NCBI GenBank assembly: GCA_016872875.1
Contig: VGYW01000048.1
Span: forward strand, 1 to 29,827
Source of the DNA: Planctomycetota bacterium
GTDB taxonomy: Bacteria; Planctomycetota; PUPC01; DSUN01
DNA length: 29,827 bases
Reading direction: 5' to 3'
The notes beneath the pieces were generated by a model. The model worked only from the letters and a program-made list of their open reading frames with translations. It was not told where the DNA came from and did no database searches. The position numbers and the translations under genes are program-made. The stretch's first letter is position 1, and each line of letters opens with the position of its first letter. Shown in pieces: positions 6,172 through 14,726 of the stretch.

Positions 6172-9100
6172 TCACGGCCTCCTCAGGCGGAGGGCGGGGT
6201 CGCCGAGGAGCTGATAGATGAGCGCCGTCTGCGGGTCCGCGGCGGAGGCCTTGAGCACCACGTCGCCCAGGATGGCCTCCTGGGGGCCGAAGGCCCGCCG
6301 GAAGAACTCGGCGGCGAGCATCTTGGCGTCGTTGTTCTCCGAGAGCGCGGAGGGTCCCCAGAAGGCGATGCCGCCGCCCCCGCCCTTGAGGACCAGCGCC
6401 TTGCCCAGGCACGCTGTGCCCGGCAGCTCGAAGCGCCCGGCCAGGCACGTGAACGCCGTGACCACGGGCATCCGGTCACCGTTGGCCAGCGAGGCCACGT
6501 CGGCAACCGTCAGGAGCGCCTGGTTCCGCTGGCTTGCGAACTGGAATGGGTTGCCGTGGCCGATGTAGTTGAAGAGGAACGCTCCGTCGTTGAGCTCGGC
6601 GAGGAGCATGGCCCTGGCCACGGCCAGCGGCAACTGGGAGAGGTAGACCCTGTCCACACTGTAGGGCGCGGGCACGATGCCGGCGAGGTCGTCGCTGTCC
6701 TGCGGGAAGAGGCCGGCGTCGAGGTCGGCCTTGTCGGCGGCCAGGATGACCTGCTTCGTCCACTCGCCGCTGGCGGCCTCATAGGCGGCGATCTTGCCCA
6801 CGAGGGCCGCCATCTCGCCCGCGTTGACGGCGGGGAGCCGCCCGATGGCGACGCCTTCGCCGGGGGCGAACTGGCCGTCGGAGGCGAACAGCCCGTAGTC
6901 CGTGGCCATCATCAGGGGGGGCAGGAGGTTGTCCCCATACCCCAGGTAGTTCTTGTAGTCGTAGGTGCCGTTCCCGGCGAGTACGACGTACCGTGGCGCG
7001 GCCTTCCAGGTGCTCCTGGCCGCGGCCAGGAAGCGCTGGACGGCGTGGGGGTCGGCGATGCCGAAGGCGAACTCGTCATAGACGTCCTCGAGGTCCACGA
7101 CCATGGTTTCGAACCGCTTGGCCTGGCGGTAGGCGGCGAGGGCCTTCGCGCCGTCCATCAGCGCGGCGGGGGCGATGACCAGGTAGTCGGCCTTGTTCCC
7201 CTTCCAGGCCAGGCGCGACGGCACGTCGGCCTCCACGGAGGCGGGGCGCTTCACGGCGCTGGGGTTGAGGGCGTAGTAGGCGTCGCCCTGGCTCGCGGGG
7301 AATGTGACCGCGAAGGCGCCGTCGGCCGGCTCAATCGTCGGCTCGTCGAGGAGCACTGGCCGCCCTGGGTCGGCGACGTTGAGGACGCGAATGGCCGGCT
7401 CTGCGAACCCGCCAATCGTCACGACGCGCCGGCTGCCCGCCCGGCACAGCAGGCTGCCGTCCACGGCCAGGTAGAGCCGCTGGTAGGTGAGGTCGAACGA
7501 GTCGACGTAGAACATGCTGTATGGCGCGCCCGTGTCGGCGAGGGCCTGGACGGTGACCGAGTTGGCGCCGCCGGCCTGGAGGAGTTGCTGGTTGAAGGGG
7601 AGGGTGAGCGTGAGGCCCTGGGTGCCGTCCCAGCGCCCCTCGCCGATCTGGGTGCCGTTGATGGAGATGCGCGCGTGGTGGTCGGGGTTGGCGGTGGTGG
7701 CGAGGGCGCCCTTCAGACGCACGATGAGGGAGGCGCTCCCCGCGGGAGCGGCATCAGGCGCCGCGATGGGGAACGACTTCGTCGCCAGGCTCGAGTCGCG
7801 CGGGGCGACGTAGAGGTAGTCCCACAGCCAGAAGTCGGCCCCGGGGTCCGTGAAGAGCGCCGTGGTGGCGAACTTGTTGGCCTCGGCGTGCGTGGTGTGG
7901 GCGAAGGCCGCCGGCGCGAGGTCGGGCGCGGCGCCGCACGCCGGAGCCCTGGACATCAGGAGGCCGTTGCCGGATTGGAGCCAGTAGACGTTTTCATCGG
8001 TGTAGACGCTCTTGATGGGCTGGCCGTAGAAGAGGATGCCCGCATTCCCGTCGGCGGGCAGATACGGCACGGCCTTGCCCTGGCAGGTGAGGAGGAGCTT
8101 GCCCTTGCGGATGGCGTTGGCGATCTCGGCCCGCGGAATCCCCAGGAGCGGCGCGATCTCGGCCCCGCTCACGTAGTAGAGGCCGAGCTCCCTCACGGCG
8201 AGCTTGACTGCGGGCTGCGCGCCGGGCACGGCGGGCAGCGTCCGGGTGGCCGCGGCCGCCTTCGCGGTCCGCCTGGATTCCTTCGCGACGGCTTCACTGG
8301 CCTTGGCGAGGGTGCGGGCGATGGCGCCCAGGGGCTTGTTGCCGGCCGCCGGCCGCGCGCTCCGGCTGTAGCCGTCTCTCAACGCTTCAACGTCTTTCAA
8401 CGCTTCAACGTTTTTCAACGCTTGAACGTTGAACGGGCCGTAGGTGTTCTCGCTTCCCTTGGCCTCGACCTCGACGAGCTGGTAGGTGTAGCTCCCGCCG
8501 GGCTTGGCCGCGGGGTCCACCAGGCGATAGGTGCCGCCCTGGGGCGCGGTGAGGAGGCCGGGCACGAAGCGGTCGCCGACCTTCACGAACTTCCCGCTCG
8601 CCTCGTCGAGCCGCAGGAGATAGAAGCCTGCGGTGCCGAACTCCGAGCCGGTCTCCCACTCCACCACCACCTGGCCCTCCTTGGTGGCACAGGCTTCCAG
8701 CCTGAGGACGCTCGCGAGCGTCGGGCTGGCCCCGAACGTCGCCGTGTCCGTGAGCGTACCGATCGGATCGCCGTCCACGTAGGTCACTGTCAGGATGTCC
8801 CGGTTGTTCGCCTCCAGGATGCGGTCGTTCGCGGTGTACGCTCCATCGTAGAGCCGCGCCTGGAGCAGCCGCGTGGTCTTGTAGATCAGGCCCGTGCGCG
8901 ACGTCGTCAGCGTCTGAGTCAGGGTGATCGAGGTCTGGCTGTTCACTGACTCGACCGTGTAGGTGCCAATGTCTAGCCCGGTGATGATGACGAACTTGTC
9001 GCCAGGGAGAACGCCGTCGGTCTGGAAGGTGGCCGACGCGGAGGTCACGACGGCGGAGCCCGCGGTCGTCACCAGATCGTTGTTCGTGTTCATGAACGTG

Positions 9101-11226
9101 TGCGTGTTGTTCCCGGTCTCGAGGAGGGTCACGGTCTCAGAGTCGCCGGTGGGGCTTGTGACGGTGACGGTGAGGGTGTCGCGCACGCCGTCAACGCCGT
9201 AGTTGGAGTCGAAGACCTTGATGTACATGTAATTGCCATCGGAGTAGGTGGTGACGTCGTAGAGCCCGTTGCCGGTCACGAAGGCCACGGTGCCGGCGTT
9301 GGGGACCAGGATGTTGGCGTAGTCCCTGTACGGGGTTCCGCCGTAGGTGTAGGTGGCGGTTGCGATGCCGCCGACGTACTCCTGGAAGGTGCCGTCGTTC
9401 GTGGTGGGCGTGGCGCTGGCGTATGAGGGGAGGGCCGCCGTGTTGCGGAAGATGCCCGTGTTGACCCCCGTCTCGGTCAAGGTGATCGTCTCGCTGTCGC
9501 CCCGCGTCCCGGTCACAGTGACTGAGATGGTCTGGACGGTCGTGGGGCTGGTGTTGGCGGCGGCGTGGACCACTTCGACGTAGATCGGGTCGCTGGCGGG
9601 GGTGCCTGTGGTCAGTTGGTAGCTCTCGGCGTCGGTGCCGTTGGCCCGCGTGAAGCGGATGATGGGACTTCCCGCCGCGTAGATCTGCGCCCAGTCGTCG
9701 TAGTTCACGCTGTTCTCGACGTAGCGGGTCATGATCCAGTCCCCGGCGGCCACCGTGAGGGTGCCGTTGTCGGGGCCGCTGGCCGAGGCCGACGTGGGAA
9801 GCGGGTCGGCCGGGTAGGTGTAGAAGGTGATCTCGTCGCCCGTCTGCGGCGGGTTCTCTTTTGAGCCCTCGTAAACGGTGAACTCGACGGCGTCATCGCT
9901 CGAGGTGAACTTTGTGCCCGCCGTCGCCGTGCCTCGGTACACGTTGTTGGGGTCGTAGACGTCCCAGGTGGCGCCGTTGTACACCACCCTCCACGTCCCC
10001 TGCACCAGGTTCGTGCTGTAGGTGCGGACCGATGGTATCCAGCCGCCGTTGGGGTTGTCGGGGTCCGAGACCGGCGCCGTGGCCGCGCCCTGGTTGGAGA
10101 AGATGCCGGTATCCGGGCCGGTCTCCCTCAGGGTGAGCGTCTCCGTGTCGCCCGTGCTCGGGTCGGTCACAGTGACCGTGATGGTCTGCATCACGTTGGG
10201 AAGCGTGTTGGCATTCTGCGCCCTCACGAGGACGTAGACCTTGTCCCCTATGTAGTAGTAGTCCGTCTCAGGCTCAAGGGTCCTGTCTGTGAAATGGATG
10301 ATCGGCGTTACGGAAACCGGGTCCCCCCTGAACTGGTCGCCCGCCTCCATCAACCAGTCCTTCTGGAGGGGGTCGGTGTTGGACGCGCTCGTGGAGTAGA
10401 GGAAGCGGATGGGGGTGTCGGGGTAGACCTGCTGGTTGCCGAACTTGTCGTCGAGCGCTCTCATGGGGATCTGGACGTCGATGTACCACTGCGTGCTGCC
10501 GGGCACCTGCCACGCCCGGGTGTGGGACAGGTTGGCGCTATCCTCGATGCTCATGGCGATCCATCGCTGGATTTCACAGCCGACCGGGTCCAGCATCTCC
10601 TGGGTGTTGTCGTTGCTGTACATCAGCCTGAGCCTGGGGTCCGGGTCCTTATTCGGCTGCGGGCCGCCCGAGCCGTCCAGGTCGAGCCAGTATTCCTTGT
10701 AACCGTCATTGTCTATATCAATGAGGATATTCCAGTGGTAGGAGCTAAACCAGTCTCCATTCCCGCCCTCGTCCTTCGGGTTGCCGCCAACCCGCAACCG
10801 GAAGAGCAGGTAGTCGTCGTTCATCGTGCTGGGGTCGTTGGGATTCCACGGGGTTCCGCCGTTGTAGTAGCCGTACCAGACCGATGGCTCAGCGCCGGGA
10901 CTTCCCGGATTGACGGAGCCCGAGGCGATGTCGATCTCGGAAGGCTGGACAGCACTCCCCCCGTTGGACGGGTCCGAGGAGGTCTCGTGGTCGGTGATCT
11001 TGACGCCGCCCACGGTGTAGTACCTGGTGTAGCCCGGGTTGTCGAAGTTCGCCCAGGGAGTGCGATTCTCGTAGGTCACGGTGGCGCCGTAGGAGGGCGT
11101 GGTGCAGAGCAGCGCGGCGCCAAGGGCGAGCCCGAAGGCCCCAAGGCGCAAGAAGGGCCTCCCCGAGCCGGAGGGCCGGACTCTGGCGGCACGATCGTAC
11201 CTGTGGCGCGAGCGAAACGTCCCCAT
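6172..11226 (-). CDS. Secreted gingipain-like (peptidase family C25) multidomain protein
   Basis: A 1684-residue protein. A signal peptide occupies about 1-47 (LGAFGLALGAALLCTTPSYG). A calcium-type DIDNDGYKEYWLDLDGSG motif follows near residue 170. Three related beta-sandwich repeats (ITVTV...GD.E.LTL.ETG..TGIF) span about 330-700, an Fn3-like segment (VVVEWETGSEFGTAGFYLLR) about 840-930, and a C25 caspase-fold domain about 1345-1684. The catalytic pair is visible: His1557 in NYIGHGN and Cys1594 in AFTCLAG. The protein ends LRLRRP, with no type IX secretion C-terminal domain. The start at 11226 has GAAGGGG upstream and a clear promoter. It probably acts outside the cytoplasm as a cysteine protease. 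A role in processing the downstream RiPP is only suggested by position. Confidence 0.87.
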   Translation of the reverse strand: MGTFRSRHRYDRAARVRPSGSGRPFLRLGAFGLALGAALLCTTPSYGATVTYENRTPWANFDNPGYTRYYTVGGVKITDHETSSDPSNGGSAVQPSEIDIASGSVNPGSPGAEPSVWYGYYNGGTPWNPNDPSTMNDDYLLFRLRVGGNPKDEGGNGDWFSSYHWNILIDIDNDGYKEYWLDLDGSGGPQPNKDPDPRLRLMYSNDNTQEMLDPVGCEIQRWIAMSIEDSANLSHTRAWQVPGSTQWYIDVQIPMRALDDKFGNQQVYPDTPIRFLYSTSASNTDPLQKDWLMEAGDQFRGDPVSVTPIIHFTDRTLEPETDYYYIGDKVYVLVRAQNANTLPNVMQTITVTVTDPSTGDTETLTLRETGPDTGIFSNQGAATAPVSDPDNPNGGWIPSVRTYSTNLVQGTWRVVYNGATWDVYDPNNVYRGTATAGTKFTSSDDAVEFTVYEGSKENPPQTGDEITFYTYPADPLPTSASASGPDNGTLTVAAGDWIMTRYVENSVNYDDWAQIYAAGSPIIRFTRANGTDAESYQLTTGTPASDPIYVEVVHAAANTSPTTVQTISVTVTGTRGDSETITLTETGVNTGIFRNTAALPSYASATPTTNDGTFQEYVGGIATATYTYGGTPYRDYANILVPNAGTVAFVTGNGLYDVTTYSDGNYMYIKVFDSNYGVDGVRDTLTVTVTSPTGDSETVTLLETGNNTHTFMNTNNDLVTTAGSAVVTSASATFQTDGVLPGDKFVIITGLDIGTYTVESVNSQTSITLTQTLTTSRTGLIYKTTRLLQARLYDGAYTANDRILEANNRDILTVTYVDGDPIGTLTDTATFGASPTLASVLRLEACATKEGQVVVEWETGSEFGTAGFYLLRLDEASGKFVKVGDRFVPGLLTAPQGGTYRLVDPAAKPGGSYTYQLVEVEAKGSENTYGPFNVQALKNVEALKDVEALRDGYSRSARPAAGNKPLGAIARTLAKASEAVAKESRRTAKAAAATRTLPAVPGAQPAVKLAVRELGLYYVSGAEIAPLLGIPRAEIANAIRKGKLLLTCQGKAVPYLPADGNAGILFYGQPIKSVYTDENVYWLQSGNGLLMSRAPACGAAPDLAPAAFAHTTHAEANKFATTALFTDPGADFWLWDYLYVAPRDSSLATKSFPIAAPDAAPAGSASLIVRLKGALATTANPDHHARISINGTQIGEGRWDGTQGLTLTLPFNQQLLQAGGANSVTVQALADTGAPYSMFYVDSFDLTYQRLYLAVDGSLLCRAGSRRVVTIGGFAEPAIRVLNVADPGRPVLLDEPTIEPADGAFAVTFPASQGDAYYALNPSAVKRPASVEADVPSRLAWKGNKADYLVIAPAALMDGAKALAAYRQAKRFETMVVDLEDVYDEFAFGIADPHAVQRFLAAARSTWKAAPRYVVLAGNGTYDYKNYLGYGDNLLPPLMMATDYGLFASDGQFAPGEGVAIGRLPAVNAGEMAALVGKIAAYEAASGEWTKQVILAADKADLDAGLFPQDSDDLAGIVPAPYSVDRVYLSQLPLAVARAMLLAELNDGAFLFNYIGHGNPFQFASQRNQALLTVADVASLANGDRMPVVTAFTCLAGRFELPGTACLGKALVLKGGGGGIAFWGPSALSENNDAKMLAAEFFRRAFGPQEAILGDVVLKASAADPQTALIYQLLGDPALRLRRP
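8379..8432 (-). repeat. Three 18-bp tandem units inside the C25 gene
   Basis: Units starting at 8379, 8397 and 8415 share TCAACGCTTCAACG and are read as ALKNVEALKDVEALRD. They lie in the linker between the Fn3-like part and the protease part, so length changes here would be tolerated. Confidence 0.8.
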
Positions 11227-11309
11227 GCGCACACCCCTTCGTGGAAATGGCCGCAGCGCCCCTCGCGTACCCTCTCCCGGCTGACGCCTGGCTAGGCACC
11301 CGGCATGAT

Positions 11310-11338
11310 ATGTTAGCACAACCGGTGCCCGCTGTCAA
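11310..11338 (-). promoter_or_regulatory. Sigma-70-type promoter of the C25 gene
   Basis: On the minus strand there is TTGACA (11333-11338), a 17-bp spacer, and TAACAT (11310-11315). Transcription would start near 11303, about 77 bases before the ATG at 11226. It could drive the whole C25 - RiPP - surface protein run. Confidence 0.75.
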
Positions 11339-11417
11339 CAGGATTCCGGGGATCTTTTAGGCGCGCGGGGAATCCCTGGCGCCGGCGTGCGGGAATGCCG
11401 GCCCAAGGGCCGAGCCT

Positions 11418-11575
11418 CCCGAGCCCGAAATCCGAAGGAAATCCGAAACCCGAAATCCCAATGACCAAGACAAGAGCAACACAGTGCGCGGCGATCTTCT
11501 GGGGCGGCGTTTTGGCAATTGGGGTTTTCGGCTTTGATATTCCTTCGGATTTCGGACTTGGGATTTCGGATTTCC
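11418..11575. repeat. Imperfect inverted repeat built from AATCCGAAATCC-type words
   Basis: Repeated GAAATCCGAA words on the left (about 11425-11460) face TTCGGATTTC words on the right (about 11540-11575). Translated, they give NPKSEIR / FGFRISFGFR-type junk ORFs, a dispersed repeat type I associate with planctomycete genomes. No credible gene lies in the 384 bases between the C25 start and the DUF362 stop. Confidence 0.65.
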
Positions 11576-11597
11576 CGCACTTCGTGAGAAGTGCGGG
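11574..11597 (-). terminator. Perfect 10-bp hairpin after the DUF362 gene
   Basis: CCCGCACTTC-GTGA-GAAGTGCGGG forms a 10-bp perfect stem with a 4-base loop, starting 13 bases after the stop codon of the minus-strand DUF362 gene. No clear U-tract follows, so the terminator call is tentative. Confidence 0.5.
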
Positions 11598-11610
11598 CTA
11601 AGAGCCCCGT

Positions 11611-12738
11611 TCACTTGACCTCGACGAGTCTGTGGCGTGCGGAGCCGAGGCCTCGGCGCGCGAGGGCGCGCACCTGGCCGTAGGGGTCCTTGCCGTAGAT
11701 GCGCTCGAAGAGGTGGCCCCCCTCGCCAAGCGTCCAGCCGCGGAAGAGGGTGCCGGGGATGAAGCGCTCGGCCTTGATGGCGTCCAGGGTCGCCGTCTCG
11801 ACGGCCACGATGTCGGCCGAGGCCATCACGCCGATGTCGGGCACGAGGCTCGGGCAGCTCATCCCCCAGCAGTCGCAGAGGAGCGTGATGTTCGTCAGCA
11901 GGTTGACGTGGAGCACGCGGCGCGGGTCGAAGGAGCCGAGGACAGTGCTGGTGGCGAGCGCCATGCCCTCCTGAAAGTGGCGGAAGCCCTGCGGATCGCG
12001 CATCACGAGGGCCTTCCTGGGGCAGGCGACGATGCAGTGGCGGCAGAAGCGGCAGTGGTGGTAGTTGATCCAGGCGGTGCGCTTCGCCTTGTCGAGGTGG
12101 ATGGCCCCGCGGTCGCAGGCCTCGGCGCAGCGGCCGCAGTAGGTGCAGGCCTCGGCGTCGCGCTCGATGCCGCCCTCCAGGGCGTGGAGTGCTCCGCGCG
12201 TCGCCCCGCTCACGCAGCCCATCCCGATGTTCTTGCACGCCCCGCCGTAGGCGCAGTCGCCGTGCCCCTTCACGTGCGAGAGGTTGATGAGGCAGGGGGC
12301 ATCCCAGATCGCCCCGAAGATGTGCAGCTCCCGCAGCGTGCGGTAGCGGACCTTGCGGGTGACGAGGTGCGAATCGTATGGGCCGCCCGCGGAGACGACT
12401 GGGCAGCCGAGGGCCTCCGCCGTGTAGCCGCGCTGCGCGGCGGTCGCGATGGTGCCGAAGCCGCCGTCCACCACGAACGGCTGGCCCCCCGCCTTCCTCA
12501 CCGCCTCGGCCACCACGCGGACGAAGACGGGGTGAACCGTCGTGTAGCCCGTCCCGCCGCCGAGGTGCATCTTGATCGGCACGCGGTCCTTGCGGCAGAG
12601 CCGCTCCAGGTCGAAGCGTTCCAGGATGCGGCGCAGCTTCGCCGGCAGCGAGGCCTCCCCGCTCGGCCTCTCCACCGCCGAGGAACCGAAATAGACCTGT
12701 GCCTTCGCCATCGCCTTCGCGCTTGGCCGAGCCGCCAT
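11611..12738 (-). CDS. DUF362 / double [4Fe-4S] ferredoxin protein
   Basis: A 375-residue protein. The N-terminal DUF362 part includes IKMHLGGGTGYTTVHPVFV and VDGGFGTIATAAQRGY, then INLSHVKGHGDCAYGGACKNIGMG. Two bacterial ferredoxin motifs follow: C198-x2-C201-x2-C204-x3-C208 and C229-x2-C232-x2-C235-x3-C239-P, each expected to bind a [4Fe-4S] cluster. The C-terminal part (DCWGMSCPSLVPDIGVMASADIVAVETATLD) is typical of the family. No signal peptide is seen, so it is probably a cytoplasmic electron-transfer protein; substrate unknown. Start at 12738 has AGGGACAGG upstream; ATG at 12711 is an alternative. It is divergent from the selenoprotein gene, with 148 bp between starts. Longer upstream reading is antisense to the selenoprotein and was excluded. 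Confidence 0.88.
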   Translation of the reverse strand: MAARPSAKAMAKAQVYFGSSAVERPSGEASLPAKLRRILERFDLERLCRKDRVPIKMHLGGGTGYTTVHPVFVRVVAEAVRKAGGQPFVVDGGFGTIATAAQRGYTAEALGCPVVSAGGPYDSHLVTRKVRYRTLRELHIFGAIWDAPCLINLSHVKGHGDCAYGGACKNIGMGCVSGATRGALHALEGGIERDAEACTYCGRCAEACDRGAIHLDKAKRTAWINYHHCRFCRHCIVACPRKALVMRDPQGFRHFQEGMALATSTVLGSFDPRRVLHVNLLTNITLLCDCWGMSCPSLVPDIGVMASADIVAVETATLDAIKAERFIPGTLFRGWTLGEGGHLFERIYGKDPYGQVRALARRGLGSARHRLVEVK

Positions 12739-12825
12739 CAACCTGTCCCTTTCATCGGAGGGGTCCCCTGGCCTCCCTGCACTCCCCTCAATGCTCGCAC
12801 GATCGGCGTCCGGTGTCAACCGCGG

Positions 12826-12853
12826 TTGCCTTGCCGCGGCCTTGTGGTATACT
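12826..12853 (+). promoter_or_regulatory. Promoter of the selenoprotein gene
   Basis: TTGCCT (12826-12831), a 16-bp spacer and TATACT (12848-12853). Transcription would begin near 12860, leaving a short leader with GAGGAGG (12875-12881) five bases before the ATG. Confidence 0.7.
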
Positions 12854-12886
12854 CGGGGGAACGTCGCGGAGGGTGAGGAGGCCGCC

Positions 12887-13498
12887 ATGAGGCGAATGTC
12901 TGGGGTGCTGCTTGCTGCGTCGCTCTGCTCGCCGTGCCTCGGGGGAGCGAAGGGGCTGCGGGACGGGCCGCGCGAGGGGGACCTGAAGGTGGGCGAGCCC
13001 GCGCCCGACTTCGAGCTGGCCCGCCTCGGCGGCGAGGGGAAGGTCAAACTCTCCGCCTTCAAGGGCGACCGCCCAGTGGTCCTCATCTTCGGCAGCTACA
13101 CCTGACCCCCCTTCCGGCGCCAGGCTGGCGCCCTCGAGGCCATCTACGGCCGCCACAAGGACAAGGCGGCGTTCCTCGTCGTCTACATCCGCGAGGCCCA
13201 TCCCAGCGACGGCTGGCAGATGCCGGCCAACGAGCGCGACGGCGTAGTCCACAAGCAGCCCACCACCGCCGAGGAGCGCGGCAAGGTGGCGGGCGAGTGC
13301 CGGGCCGCACTCAAGCTCTCGATGCCCATGCTCCTCGACGGCCTCGACAACGCGGTGGAGCGGGCCTACGCGGGCTGGCCCGACCGCCTCTACGTCGTGG
13401 GCAAGGACGGCCGCATCGCCTACAAGGGCCGCCCCGGCCCCGGCGGCTTCGCCCCCAACGAGATGGAGCAGGCCCTCGCCAAGCTCCTGGCCCCGTGA
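12887..13498 (+). CDS. Exported iodothyronine-deiodinase-like selenoprotein (TGA = Sec)
   Basis: A 203-residue protein with Sec73 encoded by the TGA at 13103-13105. The frame is open from ATG 12887 (strong GAGGAGG site) to TGA 13496 apart from this codon. Residues 1-22 form a signal peptide; a thioredoxin-fold start follows (KVGEPAPDFELARLGGEGKVKLSAF). The catalytic site VVLIFGSYT-U-PPF matches the deiodinase FGSxTUPPF motif. After the UGA comes FLVVYIREAHPSDGWQMPAN, which closely matches the vertebrate deiodinase sequence around the active-site His (here H105), and later AYAGWPDRLYVVGKDGRIAYKGRPGP. Homology on both sides without frameshift argues against a nonsense mutation. Substrate in bacteria is unknown: it may be reductive dehalogenation or peroxide/thiol chemistry. 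Selenocysteine machinery is not in the window. Confidence 0.92.
13103..13132 (+). promoter_or_regulatory. Sec UGA codon and candidate bacterial SECIS hairpin
   Basis: The UGA is at 13103-13105. A 6-bp GC stem GGCGCC (13116-13121) / GGCGCC (13127-13132) closes the 5-base loop AGGCT. The loop starts 17 bases after the UGA and has G in its second and third positions, which agrees with the general geometry of bacterial SECIS elements recognised by SelB. Confidence 0.7.
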
Positions 13499-13654
13499 GG
13501 CCATGTTGCTCCCGCCGACCTGGACTGTGGGGATCAGGTCAAGATCTCACATTCCCGGGGGAGCGGCCAAGAGTGGATAACGCAGACACGAAGCCCGGCG
13601 CGGGGTGTCTTCGTGGCAATCGCGCCGACAGTCGGTCGACCCCGCCGCGGGGAG
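13499..13654. other. Intergenic region with one hairpin
   Basis: No credible gene is seen here. A stem CACGAAG (13587-13593) / CTTCGTG (13609-13615) encloses a GC-rich loop. It could be a weak terminator for the selenoprotein gene or another short repeat. Confidence 0.4.
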
Positions 13655-13683
13655 TTGCACGCACCGCCTGTATGCGCTAGAAT
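13655..13683 (+). promoter_or_regulatory. Promoter of the hypothetical - DUF2335 pair
   Basis: TTGCAC (13655-13660), 17 bp, TAGAAT (13678-13683). Transcription would start near 13690, which makes the upstream GTG at 13690 unlikely as a start and supports ATG 13732. Confidence 0.75.
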
Positions 13684-13731
13684 TCAAGCGTGGCAAGCAA
13701 TGATAGCGCAGCAAGGCAGGGTTCGGGGGGT

Positions 13732-14133
13732 ATGACAATGAACGCCGAGCAGTTGTTGAAAAACCTCATTCGAGCCGCGGGCTCCTTGCTCGGGCTTGCT
13801 CCACCATCTCCGCCGAGCAAGAGAATCGAGGACCCTTTGGCCCGAAAGAGCTTCGTGGAACTGTACGCTGAGGGCTATAAGGAGATCGGGGAGAACCTTT
13901 GGGAGAACTTGGCGACTTGGCCACAACGGCCAGAGCGGGCTGGTTGCGAGCTACGGGAGGTCAGCACAGACCATTTTCGCCGTCTACTCAGAAAGTACCC
14001 CTTGCAGGAGATTGAAAGGGCCATTGCTGAGTTGGAGGCGCAGGCCAAGCTGAGCGATGGGGAGACCGGGCCGAGCGGTGCCGCTGATAGGACGCCCATT
14101 GGCAGCGAACAAGCCCTATCGGCATCGCAATAG
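13732..14133 (+). CDS. Small hypothetical protein upstream of DUF2335 gene
   Basis: A 133-residue protein that I do not recognise. The N-terminus is weakly amphipathic (MTMNAEQLLKNLIRAAGSLLGLAPP); the middle is charged with aromatic residues (FVELYAEGYKEIGENLWENLATW); a predicted helix follows (DHFRRLLRKYPLQEIERAIAELEAQAKL); the tail is low complexity. No signal peptide or metal motif is seen. The start was chosen from the promoter position; a GTG at 13690 and an ATG at 13738 are alternatives. It is 42 bp upstream of the DUF2335 gene in the same direction and probably co-transcribed. Confidence 0.6.
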   Translation: MTMNAEQLLKNLIRAAGSLLGLAPPSPPSKRIEDPLARKSFVELYAEGYKEIGENLWENLATWPQRPERAGCELREVSTDHFRRLLRKYPLQEIERAIAELEAQAKLSDGETGPSGAADRTPIGSEQALSASQ

Positions 14134-14175
14134 GCTTCTGTTCCCAAGCAACCTCCATCGAGAGGGAGCGTACAG

Positions 14176-14691
14176 ATGCCTGACGAAGTCCAGAGCAGCC
14201 AGCATGGGCAGCCCAAGCCAGCCGAGGGAGGGGGCGGCGAAACGCCCGTGGAATCACTGGGCGAAGCCGGCCGTAGCGAGCTTCTCGCGAGAGTAACGCA
14301 GTTCTTTTCCGGCCCTTTGCCGCCGCCAATGATCCTGCAAGCCTATGACCGACTCGTGCCGGGCGCGGCGAAGGAAATGCACGAGCCAGCGCTCGCGAGG
14401 GCTCGGCACCACATGGACATGGACCGGAAGGCGCTGGATGCACAGGCGCAGGACCAGCAAGCCGCGCGAACGCAGTTCAGGCGGGGCCAGAACTACGCCT
14501 TCGTACTGTCTCTGTTCTTGATCGCTTGCGGAACTGCCATCATAGTCCTTGGTCATGACGAAGCCGGGGCTGGCATCATCGTAGCCAACCTCGTGGGTCT
14601 CGTGCTCGCCTTCATCTGGGGAAGGAAGCCGGGCGCGTCCTCCCGACAGGAGCAGGAGGACCGAACGCGCAATAGCCCGCGCCAAGTGTGA
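14176..14691 (+). CDS. DUF2335 membrane protein
   Basis: A 171-residue protein. The diagnostic DUF2335 motif FFSGPLPPPMILQAYDRLVPGAAKEM lies at about 43-68, followed by a His/Asp-rich helix (ARARHHMDMDRKALDAQAQDQQ) and two membrane segments at about 107-125 and 131-149 joined by a GHDEAG turn, the usual family layout. Function of the family is not established. ATG at 14176 has GAGGGAG seven bases upstream. Its stop overlaps a GTG (14688) that could begin the next reading frame. Confidence 0.85.
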   Translation: MPDEVQSSQHGQPKPAEGGGGETPVESLGEAGRSELLARVTQFFSGPLPPPMILQAYDRLVPGAAKEMHEPALARARHHMDMDRKALDAQAQDQQAARTQFRRGQNYAFVLSLFLIACGTAIIVLGHDEAGAGIIVANLVGLVLAFIWGRKPGASSRQEQEDRTRNSPRQV

Positions 14692-14726
14692 AGCAGCTTC
14701 TACAATTGACGCTCCGAACGTCCCCC

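Noticed and set aside
6556..8949. 797-codon plus-strand ORF
   Set aside because: Shadow of the C25 gene: the composition is Val/Gly/Glu-rich with no domain, while the opposite strand shows a signal peptide and catalytic motifs.
11335..11580. Small ORFs with NPKSEIR / GFRISFGFR peptides
   Set aside because: They arise from the AATCCGAAATCC-type repeat and have no start signals or independent support.
13220..13498. Separate small gene starting at the internal ATG 13220
   Set aside because: It is the distal part of the selenoprotein; the frame and homology continue upstream through the UGA, and no ribosome site lies before 13220.
12788..13504. Long minus-strand ORF (238 codons) across the selenoprotein locus
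   Set aside because: It is antisense to a gene with clear deiodinase homology, has no recognisable motif, and is typical of GC-rich antisense frames.
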